This document shows positions 1 through 8,159 of a stretch of 64,000 nucleotides of DNA, piece by piece. The stretch lies in NCBI RefSeq assembly GCF_026250525.1, contig NZ_CP111044.1, forward strand, positions 558,001 through 622,000. The letters run 5' to 3'. Each line of letters begins with the position of its first letter. Position 1 is the stretch's first letter. The stretch is from Chondrinema litorale. GTDB taxonomy: Bacteria; Bacteroidota; Bacteroidia; Cytophagales; Flammeovirgaceae. The notes under the pieces were generated by a model. The model did no database searches. It had not been told where the DNA came from and saw only the letters and a list, made by a program, of their open reading frames with translations. The position numbers and the translations under genes are program-made.

Positions 1-103
1 ATTTCTTGCAACAAACACCTGCTTTATCCCTGATTTCCTTGAAACGCTCACGGCATACCTGCTCATTGCGGTACGCTTCCATGAATTCAATAATACTATC
101 CAT
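1..103 (-). CDS. IS1595-like transposase, N-terminal fragment cut by the window edge
   Basis: Read on the minus strand from an ATG at 101-103, the frame stays open to the window edge and gives 34 residues starting MDSIIEFMEAYRNEQVC and ending GVCCKK. A short acidic/aromatic start, then a Cys, an HFKE-like helix (here RFKEIRDKAG) and a VxCxxC zinc-ribbon beginning is how IS1595/ISXO2-type transposases of Bacteroidota usually begin. Only the first third of the zinc ribbon is visible, so the family call is from memory of the pattern. The DDE-type catalytic domain would lie outside the window. Whether the copy is intact cannot be judged. Confidence 0.5.
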   Translation of the reverse strand, partial: MDSIIEFMEAYRNEQVCRERFKEIRDKAGVCCKK

Positions 104-194
104 AATCACCTGTTTTTGAGCTAATTTCGAAGCGCAGACCATACCCTATTTACTTTGTGGTAGCTTTACGGATAATCATTTTAGGTAATAAACT

Positions 195-221
195 CTACCA
201 CAAGCATTTTGCCTGTGGTAG
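195..221 (-). terminator. Hairpin downstream of the alcohol dehydrogenase
   Basis: CTACCACA at 195-202 pairs with TGTGGTAG at 214-221, 19 bases past the dehydrogenase stop codon. The T-rich tail on the minus strand is weak. A third copy of the arm (TTTGTGGTAG, 154-163) lies further out. The hairpin could be the gene's terminator or the end of the neighbouring insertion sequence. Confidence 0.4.
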
Positions 222-239
222 TTATTTTCCAAAAGTTAA

Positions 240-1430
240 TTAAAAAGTAGCTGCATCTATAACATATCTATAGCGAGCTTCTTTATTCACTACTTTATCC
301 CACGCCTCGTTAATTTCTTCGGCTTTTATAATTTGTATTTCTGGTTTTATTCCGTTTTCTGCACAGTAGTGAACTACTTCTTGAGTTTCTGGAATTCCTC
401 CAATTAATGATGAGTTAAAATTCACTCTTGCAAATGCTAACATCAAATTATTAATAGTGATTTCTGATGCATTTGGCATACCTACAAATGTGAAAGTACC
501 ACCTGGTTTTAAACAGAATACATAAGGTGTTACATTGAATTGATAAGGAATTGTGCTTATCATATAATCCAATGTTTTGCTATAGGCTTGCATGTTTTTA
601 AACTCCTCGTCTACTACAATTACCTCTTTTACTCCCCAAGATTTTATGTCTTCTACTTTATCTGGAGAAGTTGTAAATGCATATACTTCTGCACCTTTAG
701 AGACTGCAATTTTTACTGCTAAATGGCCTAATCCGCCAATACCTGCAACACCTACTTTATCTCCAATTTTAAATTGGGCTCTCATCAGTGGCGAATAAGT
801 TGTAATTCCCGCACATAATAATGGAGCTGCTTCTTCAAAACTGATGTTATCTGGAATGTGCACAGCAAAATGGTCTCTCACCACTATTTTATCTGAGTAA
901 CCACCTTGTGTAATACCTGATGGTTCTGCTTCTGTTGGGTAACCATAAGTAAATACTGTTTGACCTCTATCGCAAAAATGTTCGTCGCCATGCGTACAGC
1001 TTTCGCATTCCATACAGCTATCTACCATACAGCCAACTCCTGCTCTATCACCAACTTTAAACTTGGTTACATTTTTACCCACTGCTGCTACCACACCTAC
1101 AATCTCATGTCCGGGAACTTGCGGATATATTTGTTTACCCCAGTGCCCCTTTTCTTGGTGAATATCTGAATGGCAAATACTTGCATATTTAATATCGATT
1201 AAGATATCGTCGTCTCCTACTGGTCTACGTTCAAACTCCCATGGGCTCAACTTTCCCGATTCGTCTTTAGCTGCGTAACCTTTTGTTTTGATGTTATTGT
1301 TCATAGTTTTTGATTGATTGTCTCTGGAAAAAAGTTGCAGGGGGTTTGTTATCATCAAACTTGTCCCTGCAATAGCTGATTGTTGTATAAAATTCCTTCT
1401 TGATTTACTATTTGAACTACTTGTACTCAT
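240..1430 (-). CDS. Zinc-dependent NAD(P) alcohol dehydrogenase (CAD/YahK type) with an N-terminal Tat-like signal
   Basis: Medium-chain zinc alcohol dehydrogenase of the cinnamyl-alcohol/YahK type, which interconverts aldehydes and alcohols using NAD(P)H. The catalytic zinc ligands are Cys86 (CHSD) and the PGHE His108/Glu109. The structural zinc site is CMECESC plus a later Cys. GIGGLGHLA is the Rossmann nucleotide loop. The first 42 residues are extra for the family: SRRNFIQQS followed by a hydrophobic stretch reads like a twin-arginine signal. An internal ATG (Met43, 1302-1304, MNNNIKTKGY) matches the usual cytoplasmic start. Both starts are possible, and I keep the long one because the twin-arginine motif is clean. 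The gene is alone downstream of a promoter with tandem AraC-like half-sites (1630-1695). The leader from that promoter would be about 190 nt, which is long. Confidence 0.88.
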   Translation of the reverse strand: MSTSSSNSKSRRNFIQQSAIAGTSLMITNPLQLFSRDNQSKTMNNNIKTKGYAAKDESGKLSPWEFERRPVGDDDILIDIKYASICHSDIHQEKGHWGKQIYPQVPGHEIVGVVAAVGKNVTKFKVGDRAGVGCMVDSCMECESCTHGDEHFCDRGQTVFTYGYPTEAEPSGITQGGYSDKIVVRDHFAVHIPDNISFEEAAPLLCAGITTYSPLMRAQFKIGDKVGVAGIGGLGHLAVKIAVSKGAEVYAFTTSPDKVEDIKSWGVKEVIVVDEEFKNMQAYSKTLDYMISTIPYQFNVTPYVFCLKPGGTFTFVGMPNASEITINNLMLAFARVNFNSSLIGGIPETQEVVHYCAENGIKPEIQIIKAEEINEAWDKVVNKEARYRYVIDAATF

Positions 1431-1629
1431 TGTTATAGCATTAATCTTTTTTAATGTTTTCCTATTGAATTTTAGAAGTTTGAGTATTGATTTGAGTTTA
1501 TCGATCGAGATAGTAAAGTCTACTTCCAGATTAAAATTGAAATGTTATAGTTAAGAAATTCAATACTGTTTAAAATGAAGCATTTCACTAGTCGATCAAT
1601 AAAAGGATGATTAGTCATTCTTGATAGCA

Positions 1630-1695
1630 CAAAGATAGCGTGTATGAATACCTAACATTTAAAGAAATTCAATCCAAAAAATAAGAATTTCAAAC
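1630..1695 (-). promoter_or_regulatory. Promoter with tandem AraC-like half-sites upstream of the alcohol dehydrogenase
   Basis: On the minus strand, TATCTTTG (plus-strand CAAAGATA, 1630-1637) fits the Bacteroidota -7 box TAnnTTTG. Upstream of it, AAAGAAATTCAA starts at 1661 and AAGAATTTCAAAC starts at 1683. The matching C residues (1670 and 1691) are 21 bp apart, two helical turns, and the nearer one is 33 bp from the -7 box. The same layout recurs at 2936-3000 and 9312-9376. The distal half-site touches the stop codon of the next gene upstream. Confidence 0.55.
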
Positions 1696-2195
1696 TAATC
1701 AACTTTTTTGTATTGCTCATCACTTACAGCTTCCATCCAATTAACCACTCCTTTTTCAGTATTTGGTACTATATAGAGTTGTTGTAAACAAGTGTTTGGA
1801 CTTGCACCATGCCAGTGTCTAACATTTGGCGGACATTTTACTACATCACCTTTTTTCATTACTTGTATTGGCTCACCTTCAATTTGATGGTAACCAACTC
1901 CATCTGTAATAATTAATATTTGCCCTGCTGGATGCGTATGCCAGTTACTTCTTGCTCCGGGTTCAAAATAAACATTTCCTACCAAGGTGGTAAATGTAGA
2001 ATCCATAGGAAAAAGCCCATAGTTGTAAGCACTGCCAGTAAAGAATTTAGATGGGCCTTTATTTCCTTTTGGAAAGATGGCTTCTAACTCTTTTGTTTCA
2101 CTTTGATTAGCCTCTTGTACACTTTGTTGTGAGCAGCTTGTAATTAAGAAAGCCGCCAATACCGACAGTAAGAATATTGATCTATTGTATTTCAT
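1695..2195 (-). CDS. Cupin-domain lipoprotein
   Basis: 166-aa small beta-barrel (cupin) protein with a lipoprotein signal: MKYNRSIF, a hydrophobic core and lipobox ITSC near residue 21. The cupin core shows the first metal motif as GARSNWHTHPAGQ and the second around PPNVRHWHGASP, so the His residues needed for metal binding are present. It resembles single-domain cupins often annotated as carboxymuconolactone-decarboxylase-linked or quercetin-dioxygenase-like, whose substrates are mostly unknown. The lipid anchor places it in the periplasm or outer membrane. It lies between the dehydrogenase and the acetyltransferase with gaps over 100 bp, so it probably has its own promoter. I did not find the AAGAATTTCAAAC operator in front of it. 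Confidence 0.85.
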   Translation of the reverse strand: MKYNRSIFLLSVLAAFLITSCSQQSVQEANQSETKELEAIFPKGNKGPSKFFTGSAYNYGLFPMDSTFTTLVGNVYFEPGARSNWHTHPAGQILIITDGVGYHQIEGEPIQVMKKGDVVKCPPNVRHWHGASPNTCLQQLYIVPNTEKGVVNWMEAVSDEQYKKVD

Positions 2196-2319
2196 TATAA
2201 TGTATATTGATATTTGATTTAATTAACCTTTTCTCCTTTTAATGAAGATGTATTCTTAGCAAAGAGAATCCATATTTATCATGATGAATCTTTAAAAGAC
2301 TATGATGATAAAAAGACAA

Positions 2320-2898
2320 TTAATCAGAAATTTCCTTTATAATTTTTGCAGGAACTCCACCAACTACTGTATTAGCAGGCACATCTTTATTAACTAATGC
2401 ACCAGCAGCAACTACCGAATTTTCACCAATAGTTACTCCAGGTAGAATAGTTGCTCCTGCACCAATCCAAGCATTTCGTTTAATTACTACTGCTCCGGGT
2501 ACTAATGTCTTTCTCTTAGAAACCTCAATCGGATGATTTTCTGAAGTAATATTCACTCTGGGGCCGATCATCACATCATCTTCAATTGTAATGCAACCAA
2601 TATCTAAAAAACTACAAGCGTGGTTGACAAATACATTCTTACCCAAAGAAATATGACGACCAAAGTTTGTATAGAATGGAGGAAATATAGTGGTACTTTC
2701 ATCGATTATTACGCCTATAATTTCACTCAGTTTCGAACGCACTTTGTTCGCATCAGTCGAGTTATTTAGCTCAACAGACAATTTAATTGTGCGGTTAACT
2801 ATATCAAAAATCTTTGGATACTCTGGGTCATCCAATGGAACTGCTTCACCGGATTTAAAACGACTAAAGATATCTTGCTTCTCAGATTTTTGCTCCAT
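2320..2898 (-). CDS. Sugar O-acetyltransferase (maltose/galactoside acetyltransferase-like, left-handed beta-helix)
   Basis: 192-aa acetyl-CoA-dependent acyltransferase of the hexapeptide-repeat (LbH) superfamily. The C-terminal two thirds carries imperfect hexapeptide turns, with NAWIGAGATILPGVTIGENS and VVAAGALVNKDVPANTVVGG as the clearest stretch. ENHPIEVSKR contains the catalytic His seen in the Maa/LacA group. The N-terminal helical part is longer than in LacA. Acceptor specificity cannot be read from sequence. A TAnnTTTG box lies 38-45 bp upstream of the start codon with paired half-sites behind it, so the gene probably belongs to the same regulon as the alcohol dehydrogenase. Confidence 0.85.
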   Translation of the reverse strand: MEQKSEKQDIFSRFKSGEAVPLDDPEYPKIFDIVNRTIKLSVELNNSTDANKVRSKLSEIIGVIIDESTTIFPPFYTNFGRHISLGKNVFVNHACSFLDIGCITIEDDVMIGPRVNITSENHPIEVSKRKTLVPGAVVIKRNAWIGAGATILPGVTIGENSVVAAGALVNKDVPANTVVGGVPAKIIKEISD

Positions 2899-2935
2899 TT
2901 CAGGTTTATCAGTTTATTGAATAATTATTATAAAA

Positions 2936-3000
2936 CAAAGATATGGAGGTACTAAATGGACTTATAAAGAAATTCAAATCAATAATTAAGAATTTCAAAC
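2936..3000 (-). promoter_or_regulatory. Promoter with tandem AraC-like half-sites upstream of the acetyltransferase
   Basis: Minus-strand TATCTTTG (2936-2943), then AAAGAAATTCAAATC from 2966 and AAGAATTTCAAAC from 2988. The conserved C residues (2975, 2996) are 21 bp apart and the first is 32 bp from the -7 box. The two half-sites are nearly identical to those at 1661-1695. The predicted start of transcription leaves a leader of about 30 nt before the ATG at 2898. Confidence 0.55.
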
Positions 3001-3328
3001 AATTGCAGTTTTCTGATATGATTTAACAGTTTCCTCAGCATTTAAATCAATCAAAAAACGTGTTTTTTAAAGACTAAATATCATTTTTGAAACTATTCTA
3101 TTGATTTACAGGAGAGCTGTATTAGAGCTTTTAGCAGTTATAACATTATAGTTTTTAAATTAAGTTTAGTACATGAAAACATAACCTTAAAGCCATTTTT
3201 ATAGCAAAAAGCAATGCCTTCAAACTTGATATTTCATTAAAAATCAAATATATATATATAAGAATTTCAAACCTTCTTTTTTTGAAAACTAGTTACAGCG
3301 AAACTTTTAACAGTTTAAGAATTATCTT
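3001..3328. other. AT-rich non-coding stretch with one orphan half-site
   Basis: No open frame or strong hairpin is visible. A TATATA run leads into AGAATTTCAAAC at 3261-3272, identical to the distal half-site of the neighbouring operators. It has no partner 21 bp away and no TAnnTTTG box at the expected distance, so it is an unpaired copy of unknown use. Confidence 0.4.
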
Positions 3329-4576
3329 TTACAAACCTGTACCTTTCTGATTAAGCGTATCAATATCGAAACCTGCAATTTCTTTGTACTTGCTCATAGT
3401 CTGCTTAATTTCTGCATGAGGGATTTCTTCAGGAGTAAATCCTTTCGGAAACCTATCTTCCATGAGGTCTAAAATAGCATCGGGTCCTTTTTTTCTATTT
3501 TGCCTTACAATCTTTCCAGTTGCAGGCACTCTCTCCTGATCGTAAGCTTGCAAAGCATCTGAGATGGTATTATGTGAATTCAATGATTTAGTTAGTGCTG
3601 CTGCATCTAATATTGCTTGCGAAGCTCCATTTGAACCAATTGGGTACATAGGATGCGCCGCATCACCTAAAAGCGTAAACCTACCAAATGTCCAAGTATC
3701 TAACGGATCTCTATCTGACATTGGAAACTCATAAATGGCAATTGCTTCATCTATCATTTGATAAACATCGAGCCAGTCGTACTTCCAATCGGTGTATCTT
3801 TCTAATAAGAAAGATTTTTCAATTTGCCTATTCCAGTCACGCACAGTCAATCGATTCTCTCCTTCTTCTTTTAAATTTCCTACCCAGTTAATGAGTTGGA
3901 GTCCTGTTTTTTCATCTACATGACCAATCGGATAAACCACCATTTTCTGTTTGTTCGAGCCAATCATAGCCATGGTAGAACCATTGAGAAATGGTTTCAT
4001 TAATGTAGTACCTCTATATAGTACATTGCCAGAAAAAATCACCGGGCCTTCTTCAGGGTAACATTGCTTTCTACTAACAGAGTTTATTCCATCAGCTCCA
4101 ACTAAGATATCCGAAGAAACTTCTTTGATATACTCACCTGTCTTTCTATTGATAAACCGCGCTGTAATCTGATTTTCATCTTGCTCGAAAGCATCCAAAT
4201 GATGCCCTACATGTATATGCTTTTTTCCTATACGAGCTATACAAGTTTGATATAAGAGCTCTTGAAAATACCCTCTGTGGATTGAAAACTGTGGCCACTT
4301 ATAGCCAGCGAATATCCCTCTTTTATCGCCTAAAAATTGTTGGCCATATCTGTTTGTATAAATTAAATCAGCTGTTTTTATAGCAATTTTTTCTAATTCG
4401 GGCAATAGTTCAAGGTAATCTAAAACTCTAACAGCATGAGGTAAAACATTGATTCCCACCCCTAATGGCTTTACTTTGTTCACAGATTCAAATACCTCAA
4501 CTTCGTAGTTGTTTTTATGTAAGCAAAGTGCAGTAACTAAACCTCCAATTCCTCCTCCTGATATTGTTATCTTCAT
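3329..4576 (-). CDS. FAD-dependent monooxygenase (UbiH/salicylate-hydroxylase type)
   Basis: 415-aa class A flavoprotein monooxygenase, expected to hydroxylate an aromatic or related ring using NAD(P)H and O2. The three diagnostic FAD/NADPH motifs are present: GGGIGGL at residues 7-13 followed by an acidic strand end (VEVFES), the VGADGINSVSR 'DG' motif mid-protein, and LLGDAAHPMYPIGSNGAS near residue 305. No signal peptide. The length is normal for the family. It is the second gene of a probable two-gene unit with the DUF3237 protein upstream (90-bp gap). I do not see a separate promoter in the gap. The substrate is unknown. Confidence 0.87.
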   Translation of the reverse strand: MKITISGGGIGGLVTALCLHKNNYEVEVFESVNKVKPLGVGINVLPHAVRVLDYLELLPELEKIAIKTADLIYTNRYGQQFLGDKRGIFAGYKWPQFSIHRGYFQELLYQTCIARIGKKHIHVGHHLDAFEQDENQITARFINRKTGEYIKEVSSDILVGADGINSVSRKQCYPEEGPVIFSGNVLYRGTTLMKPFLNGSTMAMIGSNKQKMVVYPIGHVDEKTGLQLINWVGNLKEEGENRLTVRDWNRQIEKSFLLERYTDWKYDWLDVYQMIDEAIAIYEFPMSDRDPLDTWTFGRFTLLGDAAHPMYPIGSNGASQAILDAAALTKSLNSHNTISDALQAYDQERVPATGKIVRQNRKKGPDAILDLMEDRFPKGFTPEEIPHAEIKQTMSKYKEIAGFDIDTLNQKGTGL

Positions 4577-4666
4577 ATCTTCCAGTTTTAGATTAACCTT
4601 TGGCTGTAATAATACAAAAGCTTTGTTTCAAATTGAATCATAAGATTAGAAAAACGCAGACAAGCA

Positions 4667-5140
4667 TCATAAGACCTTCCAAACTTTAATAGATACTGCA
4701 TTGGGCAATCGCTCACCAGTGCAAATAAATATGCCGTCGTTCAACCAATTGTATTTGCCATTTCTATTTGCCTCGAATTTAGGACCCGCCCTAAAATAGT
4801 ATTGGCTTACATCTACTTCTTTGCCTTCTGCCAGCAACTTTGCAACTTGGGGAGAAGCAACTCTCAACCCTACATTTTTGATGTAAATAATTTCACCATC
4901 ATCAGTTTTAAATTGATAATGCGCTTCTAGCTCTGTAACTCCATCAGTTCTAAGGGTTTGCCAATCTACTCCACCATTAATAATATATGCTTTAATTTTA
5001 GGGCCTGCTACTGTTCCACCAGTAATTGGAATCACTCTTCTGGTTCTTAATGCAGTTTCTCCTACTACCATAGCAGGTTGTAAGGCTACCTGTAATTCAC
5101 AAATATATTCTAAGTCTGGAGCTTGCGGTGTATACATCAT
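4667..5140 (-). CDS. DUF3237 (UPF0311) family protein
   Basis: 157-aa protein with the typical DUF3237 beginning, in which PDLEYICELQV leads into a basic RRVIPITGGTVAGPKI loop, and a middle part with GGVDWQTLRTDG and ELEAHYQFKTDDGEIIYI. The family forms a small beta-barrel with no agreed biochemical function and is often found beside flavin monooxygenases, as here, where the FAD monooxygenase follows 90 bp downstream. No signal peptide, so cytoplasmic. The conserved pairing suggests a role around the monooxygenase substrate, but that is inference. Confidence 0.85.
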   Translation of the reverse strand: MMYTPQAPDLEYICELQVALQPAMVVGETALRTRRVIPITGGTVAGPKIKAYIINGGVDWQTLRTDGVTELEAHYQFKTDDGEIIYIKNVGLRVASPQVAKLLAEGKEVDVSQYYFRAGPKFEANRNGKYNWLNDGIFICTGERLPNAVSIKVWKVL

Positions 5141-5210
5141 TTAAAGGTGATTATTATTCAATCTGTAAAAATGCAATTATTGAATAAACCTTCAAATACT
5201 CATTGTGTTC

Positions 5211-5254
5211 GATTAAAAATCCCTCAAACTTTAAGTAGCCTGAGGGATTTAATC
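5211..5254 (-). terminator. Terminator of the GH43 gene
   Basis: AAATCCCTCA (5217-5226) and TGAGGGATTT (5241-5250) form a 10-bp stem, with further pairing of GATTAA and TTAATC outside two bulged bases. On the minus strand the stem is followed by a short T run. It lies directly after the GH43 stop and may also serve as a boundary to the DUF3237 promoter. Confidence 0.7.
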
Positions 5255-5256
5255 TA

Positions 5257-6771
5257 TCATTTTATTGGATAATACTCGAAGTTTTTAAATTTAACCTTGC
5301 CTTCACCTGTAGAAACAAGTCCGATTCTCAAACTTAAAAAACCACCTAAAACATTATGATGGAAGCCTGAAACCTCTAATGAATTCTCGGTTTTTAGCCA
5401 TGTTTTTCCATCGAGACTATAATACATGTTCACTGTATTATTTATATTTCTTAGTTGAAGAAATACATGCCTTTTTATTTTGTCTGATTCGGTGACAAAC
5501 TGCCAACCTCTAATGTTGGTCAAAATATTTTTACTATCTGCTAAAATTCCAGAATAAGCTTGTTGATTGTAAAAAAGCACTAAACCACCAATGGCATCGC
5601 CTTCAATTTCAAGCTCAACTTGAGCTGTATAAGAATGATCTGCCGGAATGGTTAACATCGGAGAAGATTCCGGAATTGAATTTCCTTTCCCATTAATTGT
5701 AATGCTATTATTCTCTAACTTAAATCTGTTTAGATCGTATTCGCCAAAAAATTTCCATTGTGGTTTTAAAGTGCTTCCTGCAAAATTATCATTCAAAGAA
5801 AAAGATAATTGCTTAACTCCCTTCTTATTAACAGGCTTATTAATACTCACATTTTCAGGTATTTTAAACCACCCGTCTTCGGTCCACTCAACAGGTAACA
5901 TCATCGTTTGTCTACCCATGTTATAATGCTCTTGCTCATAGCCGTGGAAGATCATCCAAGATTTACCATTCGTATCATCGAAAACAGTTCCGTGCCCGAC
6001 AGATGCCCATTTTTCATCATTAGACTCTGATCTGAGTATTGGATTGTAAGGTGAATTTTCCCAAGGTCCTAAAGGAGATTTGGATCGTGCAGATATCACC
6101 ATATGCCCAGTGGCAGGTCCAGCAGTGCCACCTTCAGCAACGGTTAAATAATAATAGTCACGATGTTTAAATAGTTTGGGTCCTTCCATACAAAAGCACT
6201 CGATCGACCATTCTCTTGGAATTTTCCAACCATCGTATGCATGTTTAACTTCACCAGTAATAGACAGTCCATCTTTGGCTAATGGCACATAACTGCCACT
6301 ACTAAAATATAAATACCTGTTTCCTTCTTCATCTACCACATGTCCAGGATCAATCATAGTTACTTTTAATTCTATCGGGTCGCTCCAAGGTCCTTCAATA
6401 TTATCTGCGTAGATCACATAATTTGTGTTACTTGCTGGAAAATAGATATAGTATTTGCCATCGTATTTTGCCAAATCTGGTGCCCAAACAGAACCCACAT
6501 ATTTATTTAAAGCATTAGCAACTGGTGACCAATTAACCAAATCGGTAGAATGCCAAATTAATAAACCAGGATAGTATTCGAAGGAAGAATGAACAATATA
6601 ATAATCATCGCCATCGCGTAAAATGCTTGGGTCTGGATAGTCTCCCGAAAATATAGGATTTTGAAAAATACCTTCTTTCACTTTCTTATCCTGTGCATTT
6701 CCAGTTAAATAAAATCCGCTAAGTAAGATTAGCAGCAAAAATCTTATGTGCCTCGTTTTCATATATTCCAT
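5257..6771 (-). CDS. Secreted GH43-family glycosidase (beta-xylosidase/arabinofuranosidase-like) with a C-terminal beta-sandwich
   Basis: 504-aa glycoside hydrolase with a Sec signal (hydrophobic residues 9-25, cleavage likely after GNA). The five-bladed propeller opens with NPIFSGDYPDPSI, which holds the general-base Asp. VTMIDPGH carries the pKa-modulating Asp, and CMEGPKLF holds the catalytic Glu. Residues about 335-504 form a concanavalin-like C-terminal domain as in xylosidase-type GH43 enzymes. Expected substrate is a plant or algal xylan- or arabinan-type glycoside, but the subfamily cannot be fixed by eye. ATG codons at 6771 and 6762 are both possible and neither has a Shine-Dalgarno sequence. 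The next gene upstream, in the same direction, encodes a membrane-anchored AraC regulator with a possible carbohydrate-sensing domain. Confidence 0.9.
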   Translation of the reverse strand: MEYMKTRHIRFLLLILLSGFYLTGNAQDKKVKEGIFQNPIFSGDYPDPSILRDGDDYYIVHSSFEYYPGLLIWHSTDLVNWSPVANALNKYVGSVWAPDLAKYDGKYYIYFPASNTNYVIYADNIEGPWSDPIELKVTMIDPGHVVDEEGNRYLYFSSGSYVPLAKDGLSITGEVKHAYDGWKIPREWSIECFCMEGPKLFKHRDYYYLTVAEGGTAGPATGHMVISARSKSPLGPWENSPYNPILRSESNDEKWASVGHGTVFDDTNGKSWMIFHGYEQEHYNMGRQTMMLPVEWTEDGWFKIPENVSINKPVNKKGVKQLSFSLNDNFAGSTLKPQWKFFGEYDLNRFKLENNSITINGKGNSIPESSPMLTIPADHSYTAQVELEIEGDAIGGLVLFYNQQAYSGILADSKNILTNIRGWQFVTESDKIKRHVFLQLRNINNTVNMYYSLDGKTWLKTENSLEVSGFHHNVLGGFLSLRIGLVSTGEGKVKFKNFEYYPIK

Positions 6772-6929
6772 TTAAATATTAAATAATTTATCGGTCATAT
6801 TAGGTTTCAAACCCTTGCACTTTTCTTTTAAGAAATTGATAGCAAGTGTTTTTTCTAATTGCCAGACAATTATAAAATTTATGGCATTTACTTCTTTTAC
6901 AAAAAATGAAAATCCTTTTACAAAAACTG

Positions 6930-8042
6930 TCAATGGTGGTTTATGCGATATTCTGTGGGGTTTATCTCCATCTCACTTTTAAAGACTCGATTAAAATGGC
7001 TTTGATTATTAAAGCCAACCTTATAAGCAATTTCACCAATATTTAACTTAGACTCATTTAGTAATCGCTTGGCTTCACTAATCCGGATTTTATTGATGTA
7101 GCTCTTGAAAGTGCAATTGTATTTTCCGTTGATGTAGTTGGTAATTCTTCTTTGTGCTATCCCTGTTTCTTTGGCAACCAGGTCTAAACTTAGCTCACTA
7201 TTTTGAAAGTTTTGATTGATAAATTCTATGCATTTTTCTTCACCATTTACTTCTTCGCTAATTTCAATAGGTTTATAAGAAATTGCTATTGTTGAGTCGT
7301 CTTTTTTTCTAGCATTTAGCCAAAGTAAAATACAAAAAAACAATGTTATAGTAATGATATAAGCAGCAATGAGCTTTAAAAAAAGTACCTGATTATTTCT
7401 AGTAAAAGTAATTGAACGAATCTCGATTGCTTTCACTTTATCGATGCTCGGCGTAAATGCGGTGTTGATGTTTAGATGAATGATGTTGTTAAAGCTTGGC
7501 GCTTCTTCTAAACCTTCTGGAATGTGGTGCCTATCTTCCCACCATTCTGGATGTTCGAAATCTGTAAAAGGAATGCTATATGTTTTGGGTGAGCTAGAAA
7601 TATTCAAATAAGAATGATGCAAGGTTTCATCTTGACTATTATACTTTACATAGCTCAATGGTGGTGTGTAAAAAGCTACCCCAACCCGATCTATATTTTT
7701 GCCAGATATATTTAATTGAATTTCATTATACTTTTCAGCATCAATATATTTCTTATTTGATGCAGTAATGATCATTCCCGCATAGGGACTTTCAAACCCT
7801 TCTTCTAATTTGAAATCTAATGTTAAGAGCGAATCTGAAACAATGTGATTTATAACCTGTGAGCTTCCACCATTTTCTAAGTCCGTATAATAATCGTAGT
7901 TATAATCTTGAGTTTTGGGAAATATTTCTAGGTCTTCTATACTAGCAAAATAGCAAATAATAATTAGTACAATGGAAGATATAATGCTAAATGGCCAAAG
8001 AAAATATATAGATTTTAAAGTCCTAGAAACCATTCCCTCCAT
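6930..8042 (-). CDS. Membrane-anchored AraC-family regulator with an extracytoplasmic sensor domain
   Basis: One-component regulator. A first membrane segment (SIYFLWPF...LIIICYF) is followed by about 200 residues outside the membrane. A second membrane segment (FLKLIAAYIITITLFFCIL) leads to a cytoplasmic linker and a C-terminal AraC domain whose second helix-turn-helix contains IGEIAYKVGFNNQSHFNRVF. The outer domain is beta-rich with many Tyr/Trp and resembles galactose-binding-like carbohydrate modules, though I cannot name a family. The frame opens at 8069, but a perfect TAnnTTTG box at 8067-8074 overlaps that codon. I therefore prefer ATG 8042, or 8033, which has GGAGGGA just before it. 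It sits upstream of the GH43 gene and probably controls it in response to a periplasmic sugar. Confidence 0.85.
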   Translation of the reverse strand: MEGMVSRTLKSIYFLWPFSIISSIVLIIICYFASIEDLEIFPKTQDYNYDYYTDLENGGSSQVINHIVSDSLLTLDFKLEEGFESPYAGMIITASNKKYIDAEKYNEIQLNISGKNIDRVGVAFYTPPLSYVKYNSQDETLHHSYLNISSSPKTYSIPFTDFEHPEWWEDRHHIPEGLEEAPSFNNIIHLNINTAFTPSIDKVKAIEIRSITFTRNNQVLFLKLIAAYIITITLFFCILLWLNARKKDDSTIAISYKPIEISEEVNGEEKCIEFINQNFQNSELSLDLVAKETGIAQRRITNYINGKYNCTFKSYINKIRISEAKRLLNESKLNIGEIAYKVGFNNQSHFNRVFKSEMEINPTEYRINHH

Positions 8043-8066
8043 AATTGCTACAGCTTTGTTTGGCTC

Positions 8067-8074
8067 CAAAGATA
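8067..8074 (-). promoter_or_regulatory. -7 box of the membrane AraC gene
   Basis: CAAAGATA on the plus strand, that is TATCTTTG on the minus strand, matches TAnnTTTG exactly. Transcription would begin near 8060, inside the longest frame, which argues for the downstream start codons of the AraC gene. Confidence 0.45.
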
Positions 8075-8159
8075 AAGAATGATTTTATTTTCTAAGCTTG
8101 CTTTCAATTTTCAAAACCAAGTAGATTTGAGCTATAAATTTATAACAGCTAATTTAAGT

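Noticed and set aside
960..1169. Frames on the plus strand inside the alcohol dehydrogenase and similar frames inside other large genes
   Set aside because: They lie opposite strong protein matches, have no family signal and no promoter.
3261..3272. Another AAGAATTTCAAAC operator
   Set aside because: No second half-site 21 bp away and no TAnnTTTG box at 32-33 bp. Kept only as an orphan motif.
6803..6812. GGTTTCAAAC upstream of the GH43 gene as part of the same regulon
   Set aside because: Only one half-site, with wrong flanks and no box at the expected spacing.
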